A stretch of DNA of 64,000 nt from Mycobacteroides abscessus ATCC 19977 (GCF_000069185.1 NC_010397.1:4092001-4156000), one strand, 5' to 3'; shown: positions 9,433 through 18,725, counted from the first letter of the stretch. The notes: a model not told the origin generated them from the sequence alone. Made by a program: numbers and translations.

Positions 9433-9488
9433 TTACGCATGACGCATAAACGTAAACCAAGAGTGTGGCACGCCTGCCCGCTTGTCAA
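9433..9488 (-). promoter_or_regulatory. Putative promoter and operator of the SDR-FMO operon
   Basis: On the minus strand a perfect -35 hexamer TTGACA (9488-9483) is followed at 17-nt spacing by a weak -10 (CACTCT). Downstream, between promoter and gene, TTACG (9433-9437) and CGTAA (9451-9455) form an inverted repeat around 13 bases that contain ATGCGTCATGCG. This looks like a regulator binding site, but the regulator is unknown. Confidence 0.4.
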
Positions 9489-9532
9489 GGGTGCGGCGAG
9501 ATTAATGTCGGGTTAGTCGTCCCGCGCAACGG

Positions 9533-10087
9533 CTAACGCAGTGCGGGCAGCCCATCGATCGAGCTGCCATTGGTCTCCAGCGCACTCTGCAGGGTCATCT
9601 TTTCTTCGGGCACCCTCTCGACATGCTTTTCATACACGTCGCGATGACCCACGAAGTCCATCAGCGGAACCGAGTACCCACACGAATCGGCCACTCGTGT
9701 CACGTCAACCAAAATTATTGAACGAGCGCCTTTTTCGAGCTCCTTGGAAAAACTTGTACGCAGTCGCGGGTATTCGGGCTCGTTGAACTGCACCACACGC
9801 GCCCGGCCGTGTAGCCGAATAATGCGGCAGCGCTTGTCGAATGAACAGAACATCAGGACGATGCGCCCGTTGTCTCGCACATGCGCGATGGTCTCCGCGC
9901 CGCTACCGAAATAGTCCAGATAGCCCACCTGGCGGGGACCCAGCACCGCAAAAGTGCCTGCCATCCCCTTCGGGGAGACGTTGACATGCCCGTCGGAGCC
10001 GCTCGGCGCGGTACCCACGAAGTACACCGGCTGCTCGGTCAGCCACCGAGCGAGTTTGTCGTCGATCTCCCCGTACACATGACCCAT
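9533..10087 (-). CDS. Pyridoxamine 5'-phosphate oxidase-family (PPOX) protein
   Basis: A 184-residue protein of the PNPOx-like split-barrel fold, which binds FMN or F420. It begins MGHVYGEIDDKLARWL, contains HVNVSPKGM and the core YLDYFGSGAETIAHVRDNGRIVL (here cited by its positions, about residues 57-79), and ends with a Cys-containing SCGYSVPLMDF. No more specific function can be read. The ATG at 10087 is preferred because family members start just before the GHxY segment; a GTG at 10117 is in frame. It lies 54 bp after the acyl-CoA ligase stop on the same strand and may be co-transcribed with it. Confidence 0.75.
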   Translation of the reverse strand: MGHVYGEIDDKLARWLTEQPVYFVGTAPSGSDGHVNVSPKGMAGTFAVLGPRQVGYLDYFGSGAETIAHVRDNGRIVLMFCSFDKRCRIIRLHGRARVVQFNEPEYPRLRTSFSKELEKGARSIILVDVTRVADSCGYSVPLMDFVGHRDVYEKHVERVPEEKMTLQSALETNGSSIDGLPALR

Positions 10088-10140
10088 GCGGTCCAGGGTG
10101 CCATCTGGGCCCGACACCTCACCACCGAAATTCCGGAAGG

Positions 10141-11715
10141 TTAGATACGGGCGCGCAGGTCCTTGCGCAAGATCTTGCCCGCCGCACTCTTGGGAATCGC
10201 GTCGATGAACTCGACCTGACGAATCCGCTTGTGCGGAGCCACCTTCTGCTCGACAAAGGCCATCACAGCCTCATCGGTGAGGTCATCGTCGGTACGCACC
10301 ACAAAGGCCTTGGGGATCTCACCGCTGGACGGATCGGGCACTCCGATCACTGCGGCGTCGCCGATACCCGGGTGGGTCAGCAGCAGTGCCTCCAACTCCG
10401 CGGGCGGCACCTGGTAGCCCTTGTACTTGATGAGCTCCTTGAGCCTGTCCACGATCGTCACCACGCCATCGGCGCGCACGACCGCGATATCGCCGGTGTG
10501 CAGGAACCCGTCGGGCTCGATCGTCGCGGCGGTGGCTTCCTCGTTGCCGAGGTATCCGGCCATCACGTTGGGGCCCCGTACCAGCAGCTCCCCGGGTGCG
10601 CTCTCTCCCTCGGCGGGAATCTCGATCTCGTCACCGGTCTCGGTGTCGATGATCTTGTTCTCCGAGTTCGGCACCGGGATACCCACTGAGTTCAGGGGGA
10701 TATCGGGACGGTCGGGCGGGATGAGGTGGCTGACGGGGCTCAACTCGGTCATGCCGTACCCCTGGCTCACGCGGCAGTTGAGGCGTGCGGCGACGGCATT
10801 GCCCAGCTGCTCATCCAGCGGAGCAGCACCCGAAAATACCGAGCGCAGGCAGGACACGTCGTACTTGTCGACATCGGGGTGCTTGGCCAGCACAACGGCG
10901 ACCGGTGGTGCCACGAAGACATGATCCACGCGGTAATTGGCGATGGAGCCCAGGAAGGTATCGAGCTCGAAGCGCGGCAGAATCACCAGCTCTGCTCCCA
11001 GCTTCAGCTGCACATTGAGCAGCACCACCAGTCCGTAGATGTGGAAGAACGGCAGGACTGCCAGCACCCGGTCGCCGCGCTGCACCCCGTAGAGGTGCTT
11101 GGCCTGGGCGATATTGGCCACCAGGTTGTGATGGGTGAGCATGACGCCCTTGGCCTTGCCGGTGGTTCCCGAGGAATACGGAAGCACTGCCAGATGCGTT
11201 GCCGGATCAAAGGTTACCTGCGGCGGCGCGAGGTCGGGCCGGGCGATGTCGGCCAGCGACAGTCGTCCTTCCACAGGGTCGACGGTGATCACGCCGGCGG
11301 CGTCGATCCCCGCGATCTCCGCGGCCTCGAGTGCGCGCGACAGCAACGGCGACACCGTGAAGATGAGCTGAGCCTTGGAGTCGATCAGCTGTTTGGCCAG
11401 TTCCTCGGCGGTGTACAACACGTTGACCGTGCTGGCAGTGCCGCCGGCGCGCAGGATGCCGTGCAGCACCACGGCGAAGGCCGAGCAGTTGGGCAGGAAT
11501 ACCGCCGCGACATCTCCGATGCCGAACCCGCGTTCGGCCAGCCCGGCCGCCGTCGCGTCAATCTGAGAACGCAGCTCGCCGAGGGTGGTCTGAGCGCCGG
11601 TGAGCCCGTCGATCAGCGCGATGCGGCTGTCTTCTGCACCTGTGTCACCGAACACGTACTCGTAGACAGAGCAGTCGGGAATCGAAACGTCTGGCAGCGG
11701 GCTTCGGAAGGTCAC
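10141..11715 (-). CDS. AMP-dependent acyl-CoA synthetase (FadD/4-coumarate:CoA ligase-like)
   Basis: Adenylate-forming enzyme of 524 residues, the usual length for 4CL-type ligases. Motifs: P-loop LPYSSGTTGKAKGVMLTH, YGMTELSPVSH, FLHTGDIAVV, and the C-terminal IPKSAAGKILRKDL with the catalytic Lys. It activates a carboxylic acid to its CoA ester through an acyl-AMP; the acid may be a medium-chain fatty or aromatic acid, but motifs do not decide. It is the boundary gene of the accessory oxidation block, next to the conserved YbjN gene at 11783. It is not part of the M. tuberculosis Rv0486-Rv0489 order. Confidence 0.88.
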   Translation of the reverse strand: MTFRSPLPDVSIPDCSVYEYVFGDTGAEDSRIALIDGLTGAQTTLGELRSQIDATAAGLAERGFGIGDVAAVFLPNCSAFAVVLHGILRAGGTASTVNVLYTAEELAKQLIDSKAQLIFTVSPLLSRALEAAEIAGIDAAGVITVDPVEGRLSLADIARPDLAPPQVTFDPATHLAVLPYSSGTTGKAKGVMLTHHNLVANIAQAKHLYGVQRGDRVLAVLPFFHIYGLVVLLNVQLKLGAELVILPRFELDTFLGSIANYRVDHVFVAPPVAVVLAKHPDVDKYDVSCLRSVFSGAAPLDEQLGNAVAARLNCRVSQGYGMTELSPVSHLIPPDRPDIPLNSVGIPVPNSENKIIDTETGDEIEIPAEGESAPGELLVRGPNVMAGYLGNEEATAATIEPDGFLHTGDIAVVRADGVVTIVDRLKELIKYKGYQVPPAELEALLLTHPGIGDAAVIGVPDPSSGEIPKAFVVRTDDDLTDEAVMAFVEQKVAPHKRIRQVEFIDAIPKSAAGKILRKDLRARI

Positions 11716-11782
11716 GCGAGACAGTCTTGCACGCCGCGTCTAGTCCCTGCTGAGTGTCCTTGCCTCCCACCCTGGACGACGG

Positions 11783-12286
11783 TCAGTCGTCGATGAGGTG
11801 CTCGAATGCCTCAAGATTCTTCAGCGACTCGCCCCGGGAGGTTCGCCAGGCCCATTCCTTCTGGATTGATGTCTTGAATCCCAACTCCAGCAGGACGTTG
11901 AAGTCGCCGTCTACCGCTTCCAGTACCTGTCCGAGCAATCGGTCGATCTCATCGGGGGTGATCGCGGGCAGCGGCAGGCGACCCACCAGGTAGATGTCGC
12001 CCATGTTGTCGATCGTGTACGCGACGGCGTACAGCCGTCGATTGCGCTTGAGCAGGTAGCGGTACACGCCTTCGGTGTTCTCGTCGGGATGGCGGCACAC
12101 AAACACCTCGACGCGCACGGCGTGCTCGCCGGGGCTGAGCATCGCGGTGATCCTCTGTTTACGTTCACCGGGCAGCTCCACGACGAGCGCCGGCTTGCCG
12201 TCGGGTCCGTGGTGCTCGCTGAAGGTGACCTCGCGGTCCACCAGCGTCCGCACGATGGTGGCGTAAGCCTGATCTGCGGTGGTCAT
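11783..12286 (-). CDS. YbjN domain-containing protein (Rv0487-like)
   Basis: A 167-residue cytosolic protein with the YbjN/type III secretion-chaperone-like fold. It has [20 protein letters not shown] and [21 protein letters not shown], typical of the actinobacterial family next to mshA. Function is unknown. I placed the start at ATG 12286, which overlaps the mshA stop by 4 bp (ATGA); longer in-frame starts lie inside mshA. Translational coupling to mshA and conservation of the pair in mycobacteria suggest a shared role, though none is proven. Confidence 0.88.
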   Translation of the reverse strand: MTTADQAYATIVRTLVDREVTFSEHHGPDGKPALVVELPGERKQRITAMLSPGEHAVRVEVFVCRHPDENTEGVYRYLLKRNRRLYAVAYTIDNMGDIYLVGRLPLPAITPDEIDRLLGQVLEAVDGDFNVLLELGFKTSIQKEWAWRTSRGESLKNLEAFEHLIDD

Positions 12287-13614
12287 CGCCGCAGACCCGA
12301 CAGCCTGCGTGGCCGGAAACGCGCACGAGACGCCCACTGCGTCGAAGGTCTTTGTGGTGCACGGTAATCGGCGATCGCACGGCCGTAGCTCGACAATAAT
12401 GAGTCGGCAGTGCTTGACCATGAGAAGCCCGCGGCATGCTCAACAGCGGCACGACTGAACCCTGCCCCCTTGCGCACCAACAACTCACCGATGGCGTCCG
12501 CCCAGTCCTCGGTGCGATGCGTCGGAACCAGTAGACCGGTGCGCTGGTCGGCGACCGCGACCGGAAGACCGCCTACCGCGGCAGCCACCACCGGGGTGCC
12601 GCAGGCTTGCGCCTCAATGGCCACCAGCCCAAAGGACTCCGAATAGCTGGGCACTGCAACAATATCGGCGGCCCGATAGACCTGCGCGAGCCGTTCCCGC
12701 GTCTGCGGCGGCAGGAACGTGACCCGATCTGCGATCCCGAGGTCCACGGCAAGGTCCTGTAGCGCCGTCGGCTCGTCGAGACCACTGCCGGACGGTCCAC
12801 CGACAATCAGGACGCGAACGCCCGGCAGGCGCTCGGCAGCTCGCACCAACAGATCCGGGGCCTTCAGGGGCTGGATCCGCCCGACAAAGGCAACCACCTG
12901 CTCATCGGCCCGTAGCCCGAATTCAGCACGGGCAGCGGCCTTGTCGCCCGGCGTGAAAACGTCCAGGTCCACGCCGGGATGCACGATGTCGATGCGCGCC
13001 GGATCCGCGTTGTGTATCGAAACCAATTGGTCGGCTTCATCTTTGGTGTTAACGATGAGCCTGTCGGCCTCGTCGACCACCTGCTGCTCGCCCACGCCCC
13101 GCAACGCGGGCTCGGGGCGGTCACCCTCGGCGAGGGTTTGGTTCTTGACCGCGGCGAGTGTGTGCGCGGTGTGCACCAGCGGGACACCCCAGCGGTCGCG
13201 GGCGAGCCAGCCCGCTTGACCCGAGAGCCAATAGTGCGAGTGAACCAGGTTGTAGTAGCCCGGTTCGTGGACCGCTTCGGCCCGCAGTACCCCGGCGGTA
13301 AAAGCGCACAGCTGGGTGGGCAGGTCGTACTTGTCCAGACCCTCGAAGGGACCCGCGACGATATTGCGCACCGTCACCCCGTCGGTGACGGAGACCACGG
13401 GCTCGTCGGACGACGAGGTGGCACGGGTGAATATATCGACGGCGACACCCCGACGGGCCAGCTGAAGGGCCGTTTGCAGCACGTAGACGTTCATCCCGCC
13501 GGCATCGCCGGTGCCCGGCTGGGCCAGTGGCGAGGTGTGTACGGACAGGACGGCGATGCGGCGCGGCTTCAGTGCCGCAACCGCCCGGCGCGCGAACTCA
13601 TCGCCACTAAGCAC
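12283..13614 (-). CDS. mshA: D-inositol-3-phosphate glycosyltransferase MshA (mycothiol synthesis)
   Basis: GT4-family retaining glycosyltransferase of 443 residues that transfers GlcNAc from UDP-GlcNAc to 1L-myo-inositol-1-phosphate, the first step of mycothiol synthesis. Seen: [20 protein letters not shown] at the N-terminus (acceptor and glycine loop), [27 protein letters not shown] and the nucleotide-sugar E-x7-E region [19 protein letters not shown]. It starts at GTG 13614. The order with the YbjN gene downstream matches Rv0486-Rv0487. Confidence 0.97.
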   Translation of the reverse strand: MLSGDEFARRAVAALKPRRIAVLSVHTSPLAQPGTGDAGGMNVYVLQTALQLARRGVAVDIFTRATSSSDEPVVSVTDGVTVRNIVAGPFEGLDKYDLPTQLCAFTAGVLRAEAVHEPGYYNLVHSHYWLSGQAGWLARDRWGVPLVHTAHTLAAVKNQTLAEGDRPEPALRGVGEQQVVDEADRLIVNTKDEADQLVSIHNADPARIDIVHPGVDLDVFTPGDKAAARAEFGLRADEQVVAFVGRIQPLKAPDLLVRAAERLPGVRVLIVGGPSGSGLDEPTALQDLAVDLGIADRVTFLPPQTRERLAQVYRAADIVAVPSYSESFGLVAIEAQACGTPVVAAAVGGLPVAVADQRTGLLVPTHRTEDWADAIGELLVRKGAGFSRAAVEHAAGFSWSSTADSLLSSYGRAIADYRAPQRPSTQWASRARFRPRRLSGLRR

Positions 13615-13678
13615 ACAGCCATCTTGTCACTTGCATACAGGCTGTCCACGCGCAGCACCGCTACCAGCGCATTGGGCC

Positions 13679-14140
13679 TCAGCGTGACGCGATCTCCTGG
13701 CGGTGCCCCTCCTCGAGGATCTTGCGCAGCTTCTCGTCCGAATGCGTGATGGCCAACGAGATGAAAGGCGAGATGACCTTGCCGAGCGCGCGCCCGGCAA
13801 GCCCACCGGGCAGGCGGTAGTCAATGTTGATCTCCAGCTCGGTTTCGCCGTCGGAGAGGGGCCGGAACCGGCATTCGATCTGGTTGTCGATACCCGAACG
13901 CGACTCGGTGCTGAACAGCGTGTCGGGGTCCCACCCGGTCACCTCGATTGTCGAGCGTAGGGTCGCGCCGAGGTTGATCGCGATGTCGTACTTGGCGCCG
14001 AGCCCGCGTGGCACGTCGTTGACAAAGCGGACGTGCTCGATCCCGAACATCCAGTCCGTCAGATTGTGCGCATCGCTGACGTAATCGAAGGCGTATGCCA
14101 TGGGCACCTTCGCGGAGGACACGTGGTGGATATGCGTCAT
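13679..14140 (-). CDS. SRPBCC-family (polyketide cyclase/START-like) protein
   Basis: A 153-residue single-domain protein. It begins MTHIHHVSSAKVPMAYAFDY and has DAHNLTDWMFGIEHVRFV, a pattern of SRPBCC ligand-binding folds, and ends with a long amphipathic helix. I chose ATG 14140 because AGGGA lies 7 nt upstream and the domain begins there; an upstream in-frame start at 14215 would add residues with no homology-like features. Members bind hydrophobic ligands; no ligand can be named. It sits between the ROK regulator gene and mshA. Confidence 0.75.
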   Translation of the reverse strand: MTHIHHVSSAKVPMAYAFDYVSDAHNLTDWMFGIEHVRFVNDVPRGLGAKYDIAINLGATLRSTIEVTGWDPDTLFSTESRSGIDNQIECRFRPLSDGETELEINIDYRLPGGLAGRALGKVISPFISLAITHSDEKLRKILEEGHRQEIASR

Positions 14141-14166
14141 GTGCACATCCCTATCACTTTCGCGGT

Positions 14167-14223
14167 CGCCGAGTGTGACGCCATGGAGAAAAACGCGGGA
14201 ATCCAACTGCGTCACACTCGGCG
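14167..14223 (-). terminator. 15-bp perfect inverted repeat downstream of the ROK gene
   Basis: Arms 14167-14181 and 14209-14223 (core GCCGAGTGTGACGC and its complement) are perfectly complementary over 15 bp around a 27-nt loop. It begins 10 bases after the ROK stop. There is no T-run, but mycobacterial terminators often lack one. It could also be a dispersed palindromic element or an operator of the SRPBCC gene that starts at 14140. Confidence 0.5.
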
Positions 14224-14232
14224 CGCGCCGCG

Positions 14233-15471
14233 CTAAGCCAGCGCGGAGGCCTCGCCGCGACGAGCGGACGCCCGTCGCATGGCCCCCAGCGGATCGGCGA
14301 ACAGGCCGCCCAGGGACACCACGCCGGCGCCGGCCTCCTGCACGCGGTTACCGAAGGCAGTTACGCGAATATCGCGCTTGGACAAGGTCGATCGGTCCAA
14401 GAAGGCGGTTTCGACATCGTTCATCACTTCCGGGTACTCGGTGAAGGCCTGCCCGCCGACAATCACTTCGTCAGGGTTGAGGATGTCGCGCAGCAGCGCC
14501 ACCGACTGACCCAGCACACGCCCACGTTCGGAAAGCAGTTCACGCGCAGACTCATTGCCGCCGCGGGCGGCCTTGTACACCGCACTCACCGAGACGCCAT
14601 CACCGGCGGGCACGATACGCAGCTTGCGCGCCGCGGCCAGTACCGCCTCGTCGCTCACCGTGGTCTCCAACTTGCCGCTGCCGCCGAGCAATTCGGAATC
14701 GACGGGCAGCGCCGCAATGGTTCCCGGCCCACTCGACGGACTGTGCACCCGTCCATCGATAGCGAGCGCGAAACCGACTGTCTCACGGGCGTATACGTAC
14801 AAGCTTGTCAGAGAACGGGCGGCGAACCGACGCAGCCCCAACAGCAGTTCGGCGCCGGCCATCGCGTCCACGTGCGAGGCCACCGAAACCGGCAAACCGA
14901 GCGTATCGGCGAACACCCGGCCCACAGGTGCCTCGGTCCAGCCCAGGCGAGGATGATCCACAGTCCCGGCCGGTCCGTCGACCACTCCACCGGTGGCAAC
15001 TCCCACCCACAGGGGCCGACGACGGTGCCAACGGGCCAGGTAGCGCTGTGCGCTCCCGGCCAGCGAAGCCAGCGCGGCGCCCTGCGGACCGTTTGGCGTC
15101 GGAGTTTCCACCACGTCGAGGGTCCGGCCGAACAGATCGGTTGCCACGATGCTGGTGGCACGGGCTCCGATGTGGATACCCAGGGTCAGGAACGGCTCGT
15201 GGTTGAGCTCCACGGGCACCCGGGGACGCCCGATGGCACCCGAGACCGCCAGATCGGCGCGTTCGCGCAGCAGCCCGGCATCGAGCAAGGCCGTCACCTG
15301 TCGGTTGACGGTAGCAATGGAAAGGCCTGTGACCTGGGCGATCGCGTCTCGGGCGACAGGTCCACGCACACGTGCGGCACGGAAGACGGACGAGGCGGCG
15401 CTATCACCGATGTAGAGGGCGGGCGGGTGGATCTGGTGGCGGGAAACGGGTCGGCGAACTGGTGCGGTCAT
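14233..15471 (-). CDS. ROK-family transcriptional regulator (Rv0485-like)
   Basis: NagC/XylR-type protein of 412 residues: an N-terminal winged helix (VARDAIAQVTGLSIATVNRQ) followed by a sugar-kinase-like ROK fold (LTLGIHIGARATSIVATDLFG; WVGVATGGVVD; late GGQAFTEYPE). The usual ROK zinc motif CxCGxxGC is not seen, as in other actinobacterial regulators of this branch. The ribosome site AAAGGA is 8 nt before ATG 15471. M. tuberculosis Rv0485, in the same position, controls pe13/ppe18 and virulence; the target here is unknown. Confidence 0.85.
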   Translation of the reverse strand: MTAPVRRPVSRHQIHPPALYIGDSAASSVFRAARVRGPVARDAIAQVTGLSIATVNRQVTALLDAGLLRERADLAVSGAIGRPRVPVELNHEPFLTLGIHIGARATSIVATDLFGRTLDVVETPTPNGPQGAALASLAGSAQRYLARWHRRRPLWVGVATGGVVDGPAGTVDHPRLGWTEAPVGRVFADTLGLPVSVASHVDAMAGAELLLGLRRFAARSLTSLYVYARETVGFALAIDGRVHSPSSGPGTIAALPVDSELLGGSGKLETTVSDEAVLAAARKLRIVPAGDGVSVSAVYKAARGGNESARELLSERGRVLGQSVALLRDILNPDEVIVGGQAFTEYPEVMNDVETAFLDRSTLSKRDIRVTAFGNRVQEAGAGVVSLGGLFADPLGAMRRASARRGEASALA

Positions 15472-15783
15472 GAGATGGGTCCTTTGGCGAAAAGGCCGGG
15501 TTCAGACGAATGCTGAAGCGCGGGCTAAGGGTGGCTTTTGGTGTTGTGAACTGGGGCGATACCGCGCCCGAGACGTCAGGAAGACGTACAGAAATTAGGC
15601 GCAGCGACAGACGCAGCGACAACACAGCTCGCGAGCCAGCGGCAGCCGGGAACCAATACCCGCGATCACGAAAGTGACCCGGGGTTCGGCGGCACGCATG
15701 TTGGACACAGGCGAAATTTAGCATCCCTACGAGGCAATGTCCTAGCAGCGGCCCAATGCCGCTGCCTGACTACAGTGGCGACC
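15472..15783. other. 312-bp divergent intergenic region between ROK regulator and SDR
   Basis: It must hold the promoters of both divergent genes. I see a perfect 8-bp hairpin GCAGCGGC-CCAAT-GCCGCTGC at 15745-15765 that covers the expected -35 of the SDR, the SDR -10 TACAGT at 15771-15776, and a short direct repeat GCAGCGACA at 15601 and 15613. No coding potential is convincing. Confidence 0.7.
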
Positions 15784-15784
15784 A
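15771..15784 (+). promoter_or_regulatory. Leaderless promoter (-10 TACAGT) of the SDR gene
   Basis: TACAGT at 15771-15776 fits the mycobacterial TANNNT -10. The ATG at 15784 lies 7 nt after it, so the transcription start would fall on the start codon. No Shine-Dalgarno sequence precedes this ATG. Confidence 0.55.
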
Positions 15785-16533
15785 TGACCAATCCCACGTT
15801 CGACGGCCGGGTCGCGGTTGTCACCGGCGCCAGTTCCGGAATCGGCGCAGCTACGGCTAAATCCCTTGCCGCTCTTGGATTCCACGTAGTGGTCGCAGCC
15901 CGCCGAGAAGACCGCGTCAAGTCGCTGGCCGGAGAAATCGGGGGCACTGCGTTTGTGCTCGATGTCACCGACGCCGATTCGGTTGCGGCCCTTACACAGA
16001 GCCTGGATCGGGTCGACGTGCTGGTCAACAACGCCGGCGGCGCATGGGGCCTGGAGCCGGTGCTGGAGGCAGATCTTGAACACTGGCGTTGGATGTGGGA
16101 AACCAACGTGGTGGGAACCCTGCAGGTGACCCGCGCCCTGCTGCCCAAGCTGATCGACTCCGGCGACGGGCTCATCGTCACCGTCACGTCCATTGCCGCA
16201 CTCGACGTGTACGACGGCGGCAGCGGATATACCTCCGCCAAGCACGCCCAGGCGGCGCTGCATCGCACTCTGCGTGGCGAACTCCTCGGAAAACCGGTGC
16301 GACTTACCGAGGTGGCACCGGGCGCGGTGGAGACGGAGTTCTCAGTGGTTCGCTTCGACGGCGACCAGGACCGCGCCGACGCGGTGTACCGCGGCATCAC
16401 GCCTCTGGTAGCCGAGGACGTCGCCGAGATCATCGCCTTCGTGGCATCGCGGCCCCCACACGTCAACCTGGATCAGATCGTCGTCAAGCCGCGCGATCAG
16501 GCGTCATCTACCCGCAGGGCCACGCGCCAGTAA
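15784..16533 (+). CDS. Short-chain dehydrogenase/reductase (Rv0484c-like)
   Basis: Classical SDR of 249 residues: cofactor site AVVTGASSGIGAATAKSL, VLDVTDADS, NNAGGAWG, catalytic Ser in VTSIAALD and YTSAKHA for YxxxK. The C-terminus PHVNLDQIVVKPRDQAS is typical of the YdfG/3-hydroxy acid dehydrogenase branch. Start ATG 15784 is preferred over a GTG at 15775 because the promoter spacing indicates a leaderless mRNA. Divergent from the ROK regulator as in M. tuberculosis. Confidence 0.9.
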   Translation: MTNPTFDGRVAVVTGASSGIGAATAKSLAALGFHVVVAARREDRVKSLAGEIGGTAFVLDVTDADSVAALTQSLDRVDVLVNNAGGAWGLEPVLEADLEHWRWMWETNVVGTLQVTRALLPKLIDSGDGLIVTVTSIAALDVYDGGSGYTSAKHAQAALHRTLRGELLGKPVRLTEVAPGAVETEFSVVRFDGDQDRADAVYRGITPLVAEDVAEIIAFVASRPPHVNLDQIVVKPRDQASSTRRATRQ

Positions 16534-16817
16534 GAGCCGGGCCGTCCCGACCATTCATTGCGTGGTGTTACACCGGTCCTTCCGACGGAGGCACGTCACG
16601 GAGGAAGGCGACGGACCCGGCAGCACACAGTATCCACTGCCCGCTCCGCAACAGTGGTGCATCGCCCTCCGGCCGGTGTAAACCCCTCAATTCAGGTTAA
16701 TACGTTGTGTTTCAAATGTTTTCGCCCGGCGTTGGCTCCTCAGCCCGTCTGCGGCGCGGTAAGTCGCGGCGGTACCAACCATCATCGGCTGGACGATATG
16801 GTTCTCCGAGTGCTGGG

Positions 16818-18182
16818 CTATCGCCGCGTAGTCGTCGGGGTAGCCGACAGCGAAGGCGCGCCGGAGGTGGTCGATGGAGTTGACGTCGGCGTTCCCGAGA
16901 GTGTGGGAGCGCCCGACGGTGTCAGCGGGACCGTCGTCGGGATCGACGATGTCGCCGGTGAGGATGTGACGGTCCGTTCCCTCGGGTTCGGGGGAAGCGC
17001 GGACATCGACTGCCAGGTCGGCCAGTCCACCACCCAGTCCCACAGATCACCGTCGGCGTACGACAGCTCGATCGAGGTGCCCGTCACCTCGACAGGATCG
17101 CCGTAGATGGCGGTGCGGAAATAGGACTCCGCATCACCCAGGGAGAGATTGATACACCCATTGGTGACATTGGTATTCCCTTGCTGCCCAATGGTATTAG
17201 GGTTGGCGTGAATAAACTCGCCGTTGTTGGAAATCCGGACCGCGAAGCGCTCGTGGACGTTGGAGTATCCGGCCGCCGGGTTGGACATCCAGAAGTCCTC
17301 GTACTTCTCCGTGACAACGTGAATTCCGCTGCGAGTGACGTTGCGGGGCAGGTCTCCCTCGCCGTAGCTGCACGGCAGGTCCAGGATGGTGCCCTCGTCG
17401 GTGGTCACCCTGATCCGGTGGCTCTGCGCGTCGGCATAAACAACCTGACGGCGCCCCACACTGAAGTCCAGGGACATGTCCTCATTGCCGAACGCACCGT
17501 CTCCGAACGGAATTCCATACAGGTTGGCCTTCACCTCGACCTTGGTGCCGGCCTTGAAGTATTCGCGTGAACGCCAATGCACCCGAGAGCCCTGCGCCTC
17601 GTCGGGCAGCCAGGCCCACCCACCTTCGGTGGGCGGATCGCAGCTGATGCTCAACGACCGCTCCACCGCGGCCTTGTCCGCGATGTGCGCATCGAACTGA
17701 ATGATGACGGGCGCCGCGATACCGACCGTCTGTCCGTCCGCGAGCTGGAACTGGCCGTTGACCTTCGCTGTGGGTACCAGGGTGGTGAACGCACCGGACA
17801 CCGGAACGGCCTTGCCGTCCAGGCCTACCGCAGAACCCTTCCAGGTGTACTTCACGTCAAACCCGAGCGGCTCGGTGGTGTGGAATCTCGTCTGATCGCG
17901 GCTGAGTGCGCCGGCCACCACCTTGCCGTCCGCGTTGACCAGCTTCACATCCCGAAACCAGCCATTGGTCACGGTCACACTGACCGGCGCGGTCGGATTG
18001 ACGTCCTTGGCCTTGTCGTCGGGCAGGAATGTCAGCGAGGCCCCTGGCGAGGGCGCTTCCTCGGGCTGATTCGACCCCACTGTCGTGCAGGCCGCAGCAA
18101 CGGCGGGGACCGTCAGACCCAAAATCGTGAGCGCGCGTCGCCGCGTCAGCGCATCACCGAGATGGGGTCTGGGGTACTTCAC
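16818..18182 (-). CDS. lprQ: L,D-transpeptidase lipoprotein (LprQ/LdtMt5-like)
   Basis: Secreted cell-wall enzyme of 454 residues that forms 3-3 cross-links in peptidoglycan. The N-terminus has twin arginines ([10 protein letters not shown]) and a lipobox ending AVAAAC, so it is exported and lipidated. Two Ig-like domains (about 45-250) precede the YkuD catalytic domain, whose motif runs FIHANPN then [10 protein letters not shown] with the nucleophile Cys; the residue two before Cys is Asn, where most family members have His. A 60-residue Ser/Thr/Pro tail follows, as in LdtMt5. The neighbour murB also serves peptidoglycan synthesis, and the position matches Rv0483. Confidence 0.93.
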   Translation of the reverse strand: MKYPRPHLGDALTRRRALTILGLTVPAVAAACTTVGSNQPEEAPSPGASLTFLPDDKAKDVNPTAPVSVTVTNGWFRDVKLVNADGKVVAGALSRDQTRFHTTEPLGFDVKYTWKGSAVGLDGKAVPVSGAFTTLVPTAKVNGQFQLADGQTVGIAAPVIIQFDAHIADKAAVERSLSISCDPPTEGGWAWLPDEAQGSRVHWRSREYFKAGTKVEVKANLYGIPFGDGAFGNEDMSLDFSVGRRQVVYADAQSHRIRVTTDEGTILDLPCSYGEGDLPRNVTRSGIHVVTEKYEDFWMSNPAAGYSNVHERFAVRISNNGEFIHANPNTIGQQGNTNVTNGCINLSLGDAESYFRTAIYGDPVEVTGTSIELSYADGDLWDWVVDWPTWQSMSALPPNPRERTVTSSPATSSIPTTVPLTPSGAPTLSGTPTSTPSTTSGAPSLSATPTTTRR

Positions 18183-18281
18183 GACACCCCACGATACGGG
18201 CCGTCGCGGACAGCTTCGCCCAGCCCGGCCAGGATCACACCCACGATCACGCTGGACGTGCGGTTTTGTCCTACGAATCGG

Positions 18282-18725
18282 CTAGTAGACCGGGATATCG
18301 AAGATCGCCGCAGGTGCGCCATAATGGGCACTCCAGCCCGCCCAGGCGATATCGCTCGGCCCCACGCGCTTGTCGACGAGCGACCAGCCCTGATCGTCCT
18401 GATGCAGCAGGGCCACGTATTTCTTGGACAAGACACCGTTCGCGGCAGCCTCGGCAAAGGGTGTCCCGGTGTAGTCGACCGGGCTGCCGTCGGGCTCCTG
18501 CATGGCGGACCAGAGAAACGCCCAGCCATCGGCAGCCTTGAGGCTGCGCACATCCAAGCGAATGGGCTTACCGAGTTGGGCCGCCGCATCCGCGACAGCG
18601 GGCGCCAGGACGGCCGCACCTTCTGCCGAGGACGGGTCCATCGGCGTGGGCCCGGGGTCGGCAGTCGCCGGCGGCGCCGCCGTCAGTCCCAGCCACATCA
18701 CAAGTGTCACGATCGCGATCCGCAC
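18282..18725 (-). CDS. Secreted protein of unknown function
   Basis: A 147-residue protein with a signal peptide (VRIAIVTLVMWLGLTAAPPA, cleavage likely after ATA before DPGP). The start is GTG 18725, with AAGGAG 5 nt upstream; longer frames into the HxlR gene lack a ribosome site. The mature part has YVALLHQDDQGWSLVDKRVGP and ends in an aromatic IFDIPVY. I recognise no catalytic motif. It lies between the L,D-transpeptidase gene and the HxlR regulator on the same strand, and probably acts in the cell envelope. Confidence 0.75.
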   Translation of the reverse strand: MRIAIVTLVMWLGLTAAPPATADPGPTPMDPSSAEGAAVLAPAVADAAAQLGKPIRLDVRSLKAADGWAFLWSAMQEPDGSPVDYTGTPFAEAAANGVLSKKYVALLHQDDQGWSLVDKRVGPSDIAWAGWSAHYGAPAAIFDIPVY

